In this document: positions 16,038 to 26,100 of the stretch, one piece after another
How the letters are laid out: each line of letters opens with the position of its first letter
How positions within the stretch are numbered: the first letter of the stretch is position 1
Source of the DNA: Spyradosoma sp004558035
Lineage (GTDB): Bacteria; Verrucomicrobiota; Verrucomicrobiia; Opitutales; UBA953
Length of the DNA: 64,000 nucleotides
Assembly: GCF_050314555.1 (NCBI RefSeq)
Contig: NZ_JBNPNH010000005.1
Location: forward strand, 62,001 to 126,000
Direction of reading: 5' to 3'
Translations under genes and position numbers: made by a program
The notes under the pieces: generated by a model
Database searches by the model: none
Told to the model about the DNA's origin: nothing
The model's input: the letters and a program-made list of their open reading frames with translations, nothing else

Positions 16038-16793
16038 ATGGCAAAAAACGCTATCCGCAGAGAGAACGAAAAAATGAAGTCCGCCGCCGGCGACGACCGC
16101 AATCTGGTCCTGGTGGACGACGATTTTCAGGACGCCGATTTCGAAGACAAGGTTTGGCTTTTTTGGCGCCGGCACGGGAAGAAGACCGTCGCCGCCGCGG
16201 TCGCCGTTTTTCTGGCGGCGTTTTCCGTGATCGTCTACACGCAGGGCAAGAAGATGCACGTCGCGGCGCTGCAGAGCGATTACGCCGAACTGAAGACCGC
16301 GGACGAGCGCCGCGCCTTCGCCGTCGCGCACACGGGCGACGCGATGGCGGGAACGATTTTCTACGCGCTCGGCAACGAGAGCTTCGCCGAGGGCAGATTC
16401 GCCGAAGCCGCCGCGGACTACGCCGCTTCCGCCGCCGTGTTCGCGGAGAAGTCTGAGCCCGAGTTCGCGCTCCCGCGCGACCGCGCGAAATTCTCCGAAG
16501 CCGTCGCGCTCGACAAGTCCGGCAAAAAGGACGAGGCGCGGGAACGCCTCGCGGCGCTTGCGTCTTCGCTGAAGACGGACGAGACCGTGCGCGGGCAGGC
16601 GATGTACAATCTCGCGGTGCTCGCGCTGAGCGCCGGCGACGTGGCGGGCGCGCGCGGCTGGCTCGACGAGATGGACCGCGCGCTCTCCGCGCAGAACATG
16701 TGGCATTCCGAAAAATCCAATCTGATCCGGCTTGAGCCGAGCCTCGCCGCCGCTCCCGCCGAATCCGCTTCCGAGACCGTCGCGACCGAATGA
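16038..16793 (+). CDS. TPR-containing membrane-anchored protein (YfgM-like)
   Basis: The 251-residue product has a basic cytosolic start and one membrane helix at about residues 50-68 (TVAAAVAVFLAAFSVIVYTQ). The C-terminal extracytoplasmic domain is alanine-rich with TPR-like helices (FYALGNESFAEGRFAEAAAD; MYNLAVLALSAGDVAGARGW). This architecture matches YfgM/TPR_21 proteins, which associate with SecYEG and chaperones in the periplasm; here that role is inferred. ATG 16038 is used; ATG 16074 is a possible alternative start. The stop overlaps the downstream ATPase start (ATGA). Confidence 0.75.
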   Translation: MAKNAIRRENEKMKSAAGDDRNLVLVDDDFQDADFEDKVWLFWRRHGKKTVAAAVAVFLAAFSVIVYTQGKKMHVAALQSDYAELKTADERRAFAVAHTGDAMAGTIFYALGNESFAEGRFAEAAADYAASAAVFAEKSEPEFALPRDRAKFSEAVALDKSGKKDEARERLAALASSLKTDETVRGQAMYNLAVLALSAGDVAGARGWLDEMDRALSAQNMWHSEKSNLIRLEPSLAAAPAESASETVATE

Positions 16794-17791
16794 TCCCTTT
16801 CCGTAAAAAAGCAGAACCCGCAAGCGCCGAAGACGCCGTCGTCGTCCGCAAGCTCTGCAAGAACTACGGTTCGCACAGGGCGGTTTCGGGCGTGTCGTTT
16901 TCCGTGAAGCGCGGCGAGGTCGTCGGCTTTCTCGGGCCGAACGGCGCCGGCAAATCGACGACGATGCGCATTCTCGCTGGGCTCACACCGGCGAATTCCG
17001 GCATCGCGCGCATTTGCGGCATTCCGGTCTCGACGGACGCGTTCCGCGCGAAGGCGCATCTGGGCTACATGCCCGAAAACAATCCGCTGCCGGAAGAGCT
17101 GCGCGTCATTGAATACCTGCGCTGGCGCGCGCGCCTGAAGGACGTTCCCGAAAAGCGGCTGCAGGAGCGCGTCGAAAGCGTCATGGCGGCGTGCGATCTC
17201 GCGCGCAAGGCGCGGCGCAAGCTCATCGGCTCGCTTTCCAAGGGTTTCCGCCAGCGCGTCGGCATCGCGGATGCGCTGCTTTCGGAACCGGACGTCGTGA
17301 TTCTCGACGAGCCCACTATCGGGCTGGACCCGCACCAGATTCTCGGCATCCGTTCGCTGATCCGCGGCCTGCGCGGGAAAAAGGCGGTGCTGATCTCCTC
17401 GCACATTCTGCCGGAGATCGAGAACGTCTGCGACCGCGTCATCATCATCAATCAGGGGCACGTCGTCGCGGCGGGAACGCCGGAGGAGCTCCGCGCGGAG
17501 TTCGTCCGTTCCCGCGCCTTCGAGATCGTCTCCGACGCCGCGCCCGAACGCATCGCCGAGGCGCTCGGCGCGGTTTCCGTCGAGCGCGTTCCCGCGACGG
17601 CGACGGAGCCGAGCAAGCTGCTCGCGCGCATTCCCGCGGACGCGCCGCACGAGGACTTCCTCGAAAAGCTCCACTTCTCGGGAATCCGCGTCGAAGAATT
17701 TTCCGAAAAGCGCGCGAGCCTCGAAGACATCTTCATCGCGGCGACCAAACGCAATTACGACGTCGTGGACGACGTCTCCAAACGGCAATGA
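16790..17791 (+). CDS. Gld-type ABC transporter ATP-binding protein
   Basis: A 333-residue ATPase with Walker A GPNGAGKST near residue 47, a Q-loop region with MPENN instead of the usual Q, signature LSKGFRQRVGIA, Walker B VVILDEPTIGLDP and switch H in SSHILPE. It is followed by a C-terminal extension of about 100 residues like that of GldA/NatA-type exporters. The next genes are a permease, a GldG-like protein and a DUF4340 protein. This is the gliding-type ABC set, present in many non-gliding bacteria too. The substrate is unknown. Confidence 0.92.
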   Translation: MIPFRKKAEPASAEDAVVVRKLCKNYGSHRAVSGVSFSVKRGEVVGFLGPNGAGKSTTMRILAGLTPANSGIARICGIPVSTDAFRAKAHLGYMPENNPLPEELRVIEYLRWRARLKDVPEKRLQERVESVMAACDLARKARRKLIGSLSKGFRQRVGIADALLSEPDVVILDEPTIGLDPHQILGIRSLIRGLRGKKAVLISSHILPEIENVCDRVIIINQGHVVAAGTPEELRAEFVRSRAFEIVSDAAPERIAEALGAVSVERVPATATEPSKLLARIPADAPHEDFLEKLHFSGIRVEEFSEKRASLEDIFIAATKRNYDVVDDVSKRQ

Positions 17792-18555
17792 GACACTTTC
17801 TGACGATTTTCCGCTACGAGCTGCGCATGCTCTTCATTTCCCCTTCGACCTACGTCGCGGGAACGGTCTTCCTCTGCATCATGGGCGGCATCTACTGGTT
17901 CGCGCTGCAGCAGGCGACGATGCAGAACGGCGAGACGCTGCTGCCCGTGGAGAGCTATTTCTTCGTCTTCTGGGTGCCGCTCTTCATTCTGGTGCCGCTG
18001 ATCACGATGCGCTCCTTCGCGGAGGAGCGGCGCGCGGGAACGCTCGGCGCGCTGATGACGACGCCGACGAGCGCCTTCGCCGTCGTGCTCGGCAAATTCG
18101 CCGCCGCCTACGCGCTCTACGTCGCGCTCTGGGCGCTGGCGCTGCTGTTTCCGGTGATCGCGTGGCAGATGCTGAAGGACTTCTGCCCGGATCCGCGCCT
18201 GCTCGCGCTGAGCTCGCTGAAGGGCGGGGCGCTCTTCGTCGCGCTTTCCGGGCTGCTCTACGTCGCGATGGGCATTCTCGCGAGCAGCCTCACGCGCAGC
18301 ATGCTCGTCGCCGGGCTGCTCACGTCGTGCGGGCTTTTCGTCTTCGTCGTGCTCGGCGGCGTGCTGCAGATGCTCCCGCTCAACGTGTACGAATCCTTCG
18401 CGTGGCTGGAGGCGCCCGCCGAATATCTCCGCACGTTCCGGCATCTCGAAAACTTCTACGGCGGGCTGATCGAATCGCGCCCGTTCTTCCTGTTCATCAG
18501 CGGGACGGCGCTCGCCCTGGGGCTGACGACGCTCAACGTCGAATCGAAAGCGTAG
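17788..18555 (+). CDS. ABC transporter permease (GldF-like)
   Basis: A 255-residue membrane protein that overlaps the ATPase gene by four bases. The start MRHFLTIFRYELRMLFISPS and the TMRSFAEERRAGTLGALMTTP stretch are characteristic of ABC-2 type permeases of the GldF/NosY group. Six hydrophobic helices can be seen. It would form the membrane channel with the preceding ATPase. The stop is followed three bases later by the next gene, so the transport module is one transcript. Confidence 0.9.
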   Translation: MRHFLTIFRYELRMLFISPSTYVAGTVFLCIMGGIYWFALQQATMQNGETLLPVESYFFVFWVPLFILVPLITMRSFAEERRAGTLGALMTTPTSAFAVVLGKFAAAYALYVALWALALLFPVIAWQMLKDFCPDPRLLALSSLKGGALFVALSGLLYVAMGILASSLTRSMLVAGLLTSCGLFVFVVLGGVLQMLPLNVYESFAWLEAPAEYLRTFRHLENFYGGLIESRPFFLFISGTALALGLTTLNVESKA

Positions 18556-18558
18556 CTT

Positions 18559-20166
18559 ATGCGATTTTTCCGTCTTTTCAAAATCGAGGATTTCCGTTAC
18601 GTGCGCGTGCTGCGCGGCGCGAATCTGTGCGCGCAGGCCGTGCTCGCCGTGCTGCTCGTCTTTGGGCTCAACTATCTCGCCTCGCAGCCGTCCTTCCGTT
18701 TCCGCTGGGACATCGACGAGGCGAAGAGCCACACGCTCTCGCTCGAATCGGGCATGTTCCTCGAATCGCTCGTCGGCAAGGCGCCCGCGGACACGACGGC
18801 GGAAAACCCGTGGATCCGCGTCGTCGTCACGTTCCCGCGTTCCGATTTCGGCGAATCCCGCGAAGAGGCGTACGGCAAGAACATGATGCGCAAGCGCATC
18901 GTCGCGCTCACGGACAATTTCCGCTACAAGGTCGAATCGCTCGGCGTTCCCGGCTTCATCCGCTTCGAGGAAGGCGACCTCGTGAAGAACACGCGCCTCG
19001 CCGCGGAGATGGAGAAGAACGGCGTCAGAAAAATCCCGGCGGACGCCGCCGTCGTCGTGCTTTCGCGCAAGCGCTGCGCCGTCATCACCGCCGCGGAGCT
19101 GCTGAAGATCCGCCGCGACGACGCCGGCAATCCCTCCGACGTGGACGGCTTCCGCGGCGAAGAGGCGCTGATGGCGGCGATTCTCAAAGTCGCCGACGAG
19201 ACCGTTCCCGTCGTCTATTCGCTGATCGGGCACGGGGAATTTTCTCCGGAGAGCACGGACCGCTCCTTCGGGCTCTCCTCGTTCGCCGAGCAGCTGCGCG
19301 CGCGGCAGATTCGCCTAGTCACGCTCAATCTCCGCGAACACAAGGAAGTGCCGGAGGACGCGGCGATGCTCCTCGTCGTCAATCCGCGCATCGCCGTGGA
19401 CAAGGCGGACGAAAAGAAGATCGGCCGCTACCTGCGGGAACGCAACGGGCGCGTGCTGCTGCTCGCGGGGCCCGGGCGCGATCCCGGGCTGGACGATCTG
19501 CTCTTCGACTGGGGCATTCAGCTCGCGGACAATTTCGTCGTCGAAAAGGATCCCGCCAAGCTGCTCTACGACGGGAACGTCGCCGTGAACACGATTTCCG
19601 TTCCCGCGCACAAGACGACGGAAATCCTCGCCGAGCAGAAGATCCCGCTCGTCGCCTCGCAGTTCCGCCAAGTGCGCCGCGACGTCGGTTCCGCGGACGA
19701 CGCGACGCGCCGCGTGCAGGAGCTCGTCTTCTCCTCGCCGGGCGTGAACGCCGCCGGCGTGCCGACGAGCTGGGGCGAAAGCGAATACCGCACGCCGCCC
19801 TACCGCTACGGCGACCGCATGAGCGACGTGCCCGGCCCGGTCTCCATCGCCGCCGTCGCCGAACGCGTGGCGGGAACGCGCCTCGGCTTCAACATTCCCG
19901 GCGGGCGCATCGTCGTCGTGGGCGCGGGCGATCTCGCCTCCAACGCGCAGCTCGAGAACGGCGGCAACAAGACGTTCCTCTTCAACGCCGTGAACTGGCT
20001 GATCGACCGCGACGTCTATCTCAACATTCCGCCGCGGCCGATCTCGGACTTCCGGCTCAACGTCTCCATGCCCGACCTGTTCCGCGTCGCGTGGGCGTTC
20101 GCGCTCGTTCCCGCCGCCGTCGTGCTGCTCGGTCTGCTGGTCGCCCTCTGGCGGCGTCGAATCTGA
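18559..20166 (+). CDS. GldG-like ABC-transporter auxiliary protein
   Basis: The 535-residue protein has one N-terminal membrane helix (AVLAVLLVFGLNYLAS), a large extracytoplasmic domain and a C-terminal helix (AWAFALVPAAVVLLGLLVAL). The N-terminal FRWDIDEAKSHTLS and the central VYSLIGHGEFSPES/LNLREHKEVPEDAAMLLVVNPR resemble GldG and related DUF7088/Gldg-like proteins, whose fold includes a ThuA/GATase-like domain. It probably binds or scaffolds the transporter on the periplasmic side. It is followed by a DUF4340 gene, as in many such operons. Confidence 0.82.
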   Translation: MRFFRLFKIEDFRYVRVLRGANLCAQAVLAVLLVFGLNYLASQPSFRFRWDIDEAKSHTLSLESGMFLESLVGKAPADTTAENPWIRVVVTFPRSDFGESREEAYGKNMMRKRIVALTDNFRYKVESLGVPGFIRFEEGDLVKNTRLAAEMEKNGVRKIPADAAVVVLSRKRCAVITAAELLKIRRDDAGNPSDVDGFRGEEALMAAILKVADETVPVVYSLIGHGEFSPESTDRSFGLSSFAEQLRARQIRLVTLNLREHKEVPEDAAMLLVVNPRIAVDKADEKKIGRYLRERNGRVLLLAGPGRDPGLDDLLFDWGIQLADNFVVEKDPAKLLYDGNVAVNTISVPAHKTTEILAEQKIPLVASQFRQVRRDVGSADDATRRVQELVFSSPGVNAAGVPTSWGESEYRTPPYRYGDRMSDVPGPVSIAAVAERVAGTRLGFNIPGGRIVVVGAGDLASNAQLENGGNKTFLFNAVNWLIDRDVYLNIPPRPISDFRLNVSMPDLFRVAWAFALVPAAVVLLGLLVALWRRRI

Positions 20167-20190
20167 ATTTTTTGGAAAGGAAGCAAAGAG

Positions 20191-22320
20191 ATGCGTTTCA
20201 AATTCACGCTTTTTCTGATCTTGGCGAACGTCCTCACCTTCGGCCTGATCCTCTACGAATCCGGCAAGAGCGACGTCGCGGACAGCGTGCGCCGGGCGAT
20301 CTTCTCCGCCGGCATTTCGAAGATTTCCGTCAAGGATTCCTCCGGCGAATTTTCGCTCACGCTCGAAAAGAAGGACTGGTTCATCACGAGCCCCTTCCGC
20401 TGGGCCGCCAATCCCTTCACCGTCAACCGGCTGCTGACCGAGCTGCGCTTCCTCGGCGCGGACGGCGGCTTCTCCGTCGCCGAAGCCAGGGCGACCGGCA
20501 GCACGCTCGCCGACTACGGGCTCGAAAATCCGCGCGCGACGCTCTCCGTCTCCGACGACGCGGGAACGCGCCAGATCAAGATCGGCAACGCCACGCCGGA
20601 CCGGAAGAGCGTCTACGTCCTCTCGCCCGACGGCTCGGAGATCATTCCCGCGCCGAAATCCTTTCTGGACGTCATCTCCAAAAAATCCGAAGACTTCCGC
20701 GCCCGCGAAATCTTCTCCGTCGCGCCCTATGAGGTGCAGAGCCTCAAGATCCTTTCCTTCGAAGGACAGGCGCGCGACAAGGAATCGCGTCGCGTGAGCC
20801 TCGTGCGCACGCGCAAGGAAAACGACGGCGTCGCCGCGCGCGTCGAATACGGCTGGCGCTTCGAGACGCCGATTTCCGCCGCCGCCGAGAGCGCGCGCAC
20901 GGAAGCGCGCCTGCGCGAGCTCGTCTCCCTCAACTACGGCGAATTCTTTTTCGACAAGCCTTCCCTGCTCGGCGAATCCGGCGTGAAGACGCCGCAGATG
21001 AGCATCACGCTCTCCGACGGCAACGAAAAGTCGCAGACGCTCCTCGTCGGCAAGCTCACGCCCGAAAACGCGAATCTGCGCTACGCCAAGCTCGACGGCA
21101 ACGATGCGATCTTCACCGTGCCCGCCGACATCGCGGATCGCTGGGAACGCGCGACCACCGAGCTGCGCGACCCGCATTTCTTCGAATTCGATCCCGCGCA
21201 GCTGCGCTCCGTCACGATCTTCGAAGGCAAGAAGCAGCTCCTGCTCCACCGTACGAACCTGCGCGCCGCGGGAACGAAAAAGGTCGATTCCGGCGCCGTC
21301 GCGCTCGGCGCGGACGCCGGCGAAGCCGCCGCGGGGACGCCCGCCGAAAACCTCTACGCCGCGTGGCAGATGCCCGCCGCGCCGGATTCCCGCGTCGTCG
21401 AGCCGACCGCGGTCGAACCCGCCGTCATGCGCGATTTCGTCGAGACGCTGAAAAACCTCGTCGCCGTGAATTTCCCCGACCCGGAAAAGGCGGACGCCGA
21501 GCCCGGCGAGTTCTACCGCGCGTTCGCCGCCGACAACGCCTCCGACGTCGAGATCGAATCCTTCGGCTTCAAGCGCCCCGCGCGCGTCGTCGAGCTCCAG
21601 TTCGGCGCTCCCGTGAAGGACGCCGAAAGCCCGCGCCGCACCATGACGCTTTCCGTCGCCGTGCCGCCCGCGGACAAGCCCGGCGCGCCCTGCCACGCCA
21701 AATTCGGCGGCTCCATCTACGCCGTGGACGAAAAAATCCTCGAAACCCTTTCCACCGAACCGAGCTTCTTCCGCTCCCGCGAAATCTGGAAGCTGCCCGA
21801 GAACGCCAAGATTCTCTCGATCCGCATCGTCGACGTCGCCGGGCCCGAGGAAAAGACCGTGCTCGACGCGAAGCGCCCCGCCGGCGTCGCCGACTGGATG
21901 AAGGCGCTCGAAGCGAAGACTGACGAGGAATCCGCGGCGCTGCGCGCGCTCGGCGTATGCCTCGCCGATCTCCGCGCCGAGTCCTTCCTGCCCGAGCCGT
22001 TTTCGCGGGATTTCTCCTACGATTACCAGGATTCCGGCGCGTCCGAGACGTGGCGTTTCCGCTTGGAAATCGAAATCGCCGCCGCGGAAGACGCCGAGCC
22101 CTCGCGCCGCGTCCTCTGGTTCACGAAACGCCTCGGCGGCACCTTCCAGCTCGCGGGAATGCCAGAGCCTTCCTGCGTCTTCTGCATCCGCCAGCCGCTC
22201 ATCGACGCGCTGCACAAGCTCACGTTCGCGCGCGACGCGTCGCGCGACGTTCCCGAGATCCCGATTCCCGAACCGATCGGCCGGGACGCGCCCGCGACCG
22301 TTCCCGCCGCCGCGCGCTGA
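20191..22320 (+). CDS. DUF4340 domain protein
   Basis: A 709-residue protein with an N-terminal anchor (FTLFLILANVLTFGLILYES) and repeated beta modules. These start with WFITSPFRWAANPFTVNRLL, then DYGLENPRATLSV and similar tandem modules typical of DUF4340. The domain almost always lies in operons with Gld-like ABC permeases, as here. Its function is unknown; a periplasmic adaptor is likely. It has a strong GGAAAGGAAG ribosome site before ATG 20191. Proline/alanine-rich stretches include several copies of the GCGGGAACG word. Confidence 0.83.
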   Translation: MRFKFTLFLILANVLTFGLILYESGKSDVADSVRRAIFSAGISKISVKDSSGEFSLTLEKKDWFITSPFRWAANPFTVNRLLTELRFLGADGGFSVAEARATGSTLADYGLENPRATLSVSDDAGTRQIKIGNATPDRKSVYVLSPDGSEIIPAPKSFLDVISKKSEDFRAREIFSVAPYEVQSLKILSFEGQARDKESRRVSLVRTRKENDGVAARVEYGWRFETPISAAAESARTEARLRELVSLNYGEFFFDKPSLLGESGVKTPQMSITLSDGNEKSQTLLVGKLTPENANLRYAKLDGNDAIFTVPADIADRWERATTELRDPHFFEFDPAQLRSVTIFEGKKQLLLHRTNLRAAGTKKVDSGAVALGADAGEAAAGTPAENLYAAWQMPAAPDSRVVEPTAVEPAVMRDFVETLKNLVAVNFPDPEKADAEPGEFYRAFAADNASDVEIESFGFKRPARVVELQFGAPVKDAESPRRTMTLSVAVPPADKPGAPCHAKFGGSIYAVDEKILETLSTEPSFFRSREIWKLPENAKILSIRIVDVAGPEEKTVLDAKRPAGVADWMKALEAKTDEESAALRALGVCLADLRAESFLPEPFSRDFSYDYQDSGASETWRFRLEIEIAAAEDAEPSRRVLWFTKRLGGTFQLAGMPEPSCVFCIRQPLIDALHKLTFARDASRDVPEIPIPEPIGRDAPATVPAAAR

Positions 22321-22355
22321 AATTTTTCCGAACAACCCCGAACCCCGCACTTCCC

Positions 22356-22862
22356 ATGTCGAACGACAACACGCAATACCTCGTCGCCGCGCTCGGCGAC
22401 GCCGTCATCGTTTCCGTCCGCGGCCGCGCCGTTTACACGACCTGCCGCGAATTCGGCGAATTCCTCGAAAAAATCGGCGGGAGCCCCGACGTCCGCAAGC
22501 TCATTCTCGACATGAAGCTCTGCGAAGGCGTGGACAGCACCGTGCTCGGGCTGATCGCCGGCGCGGCTGGCGATTTCCGCGGGAAGGGCGGGGAAGTCGT
22601 CATGCAGCGCTGCGGCCCGCGTATTGCCGAAGTCGTCGCCAATCTCGGGCTCGGCTCGCTCCTCACGCTACTTTCCGGCGACGCCGTGGACGCGGGAACG
22701 GAAAAGCTCCTCGCCGAGGGCGCGACGAGCTGCGCCGCCGCCGCTCCCGCGACCAACCGCACGATTCTGCAGGCGCACGAAACGCTGATGGCCGCCGACC
22801 CCGACAACGTCCCGCGCTTCAAGCAGGTCGTCGACTTCATGCGCGCCGATCTCGGCATGTGA
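22356..22862 (+). CDS. STAS-domain protein (anti-sigma-factor-antagonist-like)
   Basis: The 168-residue product carries a STAS fold: AVIVSVRGRAVYTTC, then KLILDMKLCEGVDSTVLGLIAG, in which D-S-T matches the phosphorylatable serine region of SpoIIAA-type proteins. It then continues VVMQRCGPRIAEVVANLGL. A further 50 C-terminal helical residues are extra. Such proteins act as switches for sigma factors or transport. No cognate kinase (SpoIIAB/RsbW) or sigma gene is within the window, so the partner is unknown. It is likely the last gene of the ABC operon. Confidence 0.85.
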   Translation: MSNDNTQYLVAALGDAVIVSVRGRAVYTTCREFGEFLEKIGGSPDVRKLILDMKLCEGVDSTVLGLIAGAAGDFRGKGGEVVMQRCGPRIAEVVANLGLGSLLTLLSGDAVDAGTEKLLAEGATSCAAAAPATNRTILQAHETLMAADPDNVPRFKQVVDFMRADLGM

Positions 22863-23095
22863 CGCCCCCCGCGAAGAAAAGTTTCCCGAGGATTTTTTAA
22901 CCGCGAATTTCCGCGAATGAGCGCGAATTTTTACAGGAGCGCGGCCGTCCCGGTCGCCTTCTGAAAAAACGCGAAGTCAAACAAAGTTAAAGAAAAGTTT
23001 TAGAGGACAAGGCGACATGCCTCCACGCTTCGCTTACCTGTCGCTTCCTCGAAATCCTTCCTGCGGATTTTTTTAACCGGGAAGGCACAGAAGAG
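22863..23095. other. Intergenic region with degenerate CGCGAAT-type repeats
   Basis: No gene is supported here. It holds TTTTTTAACCGCGAATTTC and further CGCGAAT copies at about 22897-22934. There is a second TTTTTTTAACC at about 23069-23078 and a weak plus-strand hairpin (AAATCC/GGATTT then T) at 23052-23076 that could end the upstream operon. Confidence 0.5.
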
Positions 23096-23134
23096 AAAAA
23101 CGCCCCCGCGGAATTTCCCCGCGGGAGCGTTTTT
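23096..23134 (-). terminator. Bidirectional-looking terminator of the PEP-CTERM gene
   Basis: Arms ACGCCCCCGCGG and CCGCGGGAGCGT (one mismatch) surround a short AT-containing loop, with A residues on the left and T residues on the right, so it can act in both directions. It lies just past the 23151 stop on the minus strand. Confidence 0.8.
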
Positions 23135-23150
23135 CTTTGTGCCTTGACCG

Positions 23151-26100
23151 TTAAGCTTTCTTCCGGCGGCGGCGTGTTCCCGCGAGCGCGAGAGCCGCCA
23201 GCCCCGCGAACACTCCGAAGTGGCTCGGCTCCGGAATCAGCTCGACGTAAATCGAATTCGCGTCCACGCCGAAAATCCACATCGCGTCGTCGCAGGCGAG
23301 CCCGTTCATCATCACCGAGAAATTGTCTCGGGTCAGCCCCGCCGCCAGCGCGGAGCCGTCGCCGCTCGTCCATTCGATGAGATCGTAGCGCGCCGAATGC
23401 GCGTAAGCGCTCGACGCCGCCAGCTCCAGGCACGCCGTCGCGTCCAGAGAGATGTTCGCCGCGTCCGCCACGACGATGCTCGCGCTTTCCGCGCCCTGCG
23501 TCCCGAAGACCAGCTTTCCCGAGCTCCTGACCGTCAGCGCCTTCGTCGTGAACGTCGCGCCCGCCTCCATGCTTACCGTCGCTCCGCCGGAAACCGTCGT
23601 CGTCCCGCCGATCGCCGTCGCCGACGTCGCGCGGAACGTCACGTTCGCCTCGTCGATGCTCAGCGAGCCTCCCGCCGTCGCCAGAATCCCGCCGCCGAAA
23701 TCATACGTTCCCGCGTCGCGGATCGCCATCGCGCTCGTCGCCTTCACGAGCAGGATGTCGTTGTTCTTCCAGCCCTTCGAGTCGCTCCCGACCCGGTTTC
23801 CGGAGAAGACGACCCGCGTCGTGTCGCCCGTGCATTCCAGCGTGGCTTCGCCGATCTGGATTGCGCCCGCCTGTGCCGACGCCGTGTTGTCCAAAAACTT
23901 CACGTCGCCCGCCAGCGTGAACGTTCCCGCGTCCGCGTAGATCGCTCCGCCGCGTGCCGCGCTGTTCCCGCGAAACGTCACGCTCGCGCCCTCCGTGAAC
24001 GTCAGATAGCCCTTGTAGGCGTTGATCGCGCCGCCGTACGCCGCCGAGTTCCCGGAAAACGTCGCCGTCGTCCCGCTCGCGATTTCCATGCCGCTGAACG
24101 AAAAAATCGCGCCGCCGCTGCTGAACAGCGTGCTCAGCGTCGTGTTCTTCACCGAATTGTTCGTGAACTCCACCGTTCCCGCCAGCTTCAGTGTGTTCGC
24201 GAAAATCGCGCCGCCGCCGAAGCTCTGCGTCGCCGCGCTCGAAATCGTGTTCCCCTCGAACTTCACGTTCGCCGTGTCCCCGAACGTCACCGCGCCCGAC
24301 GCGTAAACCGCGCCGCCGCCGCTGTTGATCGACTTCGAGCCGACCGCCGTGATCGTGTTGTTCTCGAACGTCGTTTTGCCCTTGAAGGTGACGCTTGCGG
24401 CGTTCACCGCGCCGCCGCGCGTGTCCAGTTCCGTCGTCGCCGTAATCGTGTTTCCGGAAAACGTGCCGTTCGAAAGCGCTCCGAACGTGACGGAGCTGCC
24501 TGAATACACCGCACCACCGAGTTCGTTGCTCTGGTTTTGAGAAAACGTGAAATCGCCGAGCAGATTGATTCTGCCGACGGAATAGATCGCACCGCCGCTG
24601 GCGGCTCTGTTTTTCGAAAATTCGGCGTAGCCGGTGCTGTAGAACGACAGCGCGGTGCTTGAGTTTCCTCCATAAATCGCTCCGCCGTAAGTTCTTGCGG
24701 TGTTTCCGGAGAACTTGACAGTGTTTCTTTCTTCCACCGTCAGTGTATTCATCGTCGCGATTGCGCCGCCGCTTGCGTTAGTAGCGTTGTTGCTGAAAGA
24801 ATGGGTTTCGCTTCCGTCTTTTAAAAACGTGAGCGTTTGGGTCGTTCTGATTGCTCCGCCGTCTTTTGCTGCAAAGTTGTCCGTGAAGGTTGTTTTTGAA
24901 CCGGCGGCGAAGCTCATCGCCGCCTCCGAGTAAATCGCTCCACCTTGAGACGTTTCTGCGCGATTGCCCGTGAAGTTGAGTATAGCGCCGGCTTTGATGT
25001 AGAGCGTGGGGTCTGTTGTGGATGCTCCTGTGTGATAAATCGCTCCGCCGCGGGTCGCCGCAATATTCGATTCGAATTTGACGGTTCCGCCGCTTCCTGA
25101 AAAATCAAGGATACCTTCGGAATAGATTGCTCCTCCATTTCGAGAAGAGTTCTTAGAAAACAAGATGTTATCGGTCGCTTTTTCTAAATTGAAGTGAATA
25201 AAATTAGGGCTATAAATTGCCCCTCCTGAAGAGACTGGAATTGCCTGCGTGGCACGTGTTTCATTTTCTGAGAATTCTACATTTCCCGAAAAATTAGCGT
25301 TCCCAAAAATTGCTCCTCCGCGTGATTGTGCGGTTGAAGAATCTCCTGATGTGCTGGAAGATACGCTGACATAGTTCTTTGAGAACTTTACAGTAGAACC
25401 GCTTTTTATAGTTACCGTTCCGTGACAAATCGCTCCTCCTTGAACATTTTGAGGTTTGTAGACATTTTCTGCAATTGCGGAATTTTCAGAAAATGTCACA
25501 TTTGCTCCAGATTCTACAGTAAAATGACCTTTTATTGCCCCTCCAAGCGCAGAAACGATTGAGGCTTCTGATGTTACTGAATTACTTGAAAATATTCCTT
25601 TTGCTCCCGATTTTATTGTCACATTTCCGCAAATCGCGCCTCCGTATACATGTGTGGTGGCTGCACCGTAAGAGGAGGCCGAAATGCTGTTTTGTGAAAA
25701 TTCTACATTCCCATTTTCTTCGACTGTTAAATTACCAAAAATTGAACCTCCTTTAAAGTAATAGAATGTATTTGTTGTGGTTCCTGGAGGGCGCCCTCCT
25801 AATGAGTTCCCCTGAAAATATGCTTTAGAAGAAGACCCGACGGAAACATTTCCGGAAACTGCACCACCATAGGCATTTCCCCCATATGCTCTGTTTTTAG
25901 AAAAAGTTACAGTTGCATCGTTTTCAAGCGTAAGATTCCCAGAAATTGCTCCACCGTAAGCGCTTTGGATTACACTTGTTGCGCTTTCCGAGAGTTTCCC
26001 TATAGAATTTTGAGAGAATTTTCCGTTAGCACCTGAAGCAATCGAGACATCTCCATAGACGGCACCTCCTTGAGCTTTTTCGCGAGCTAGAGATTCTATT

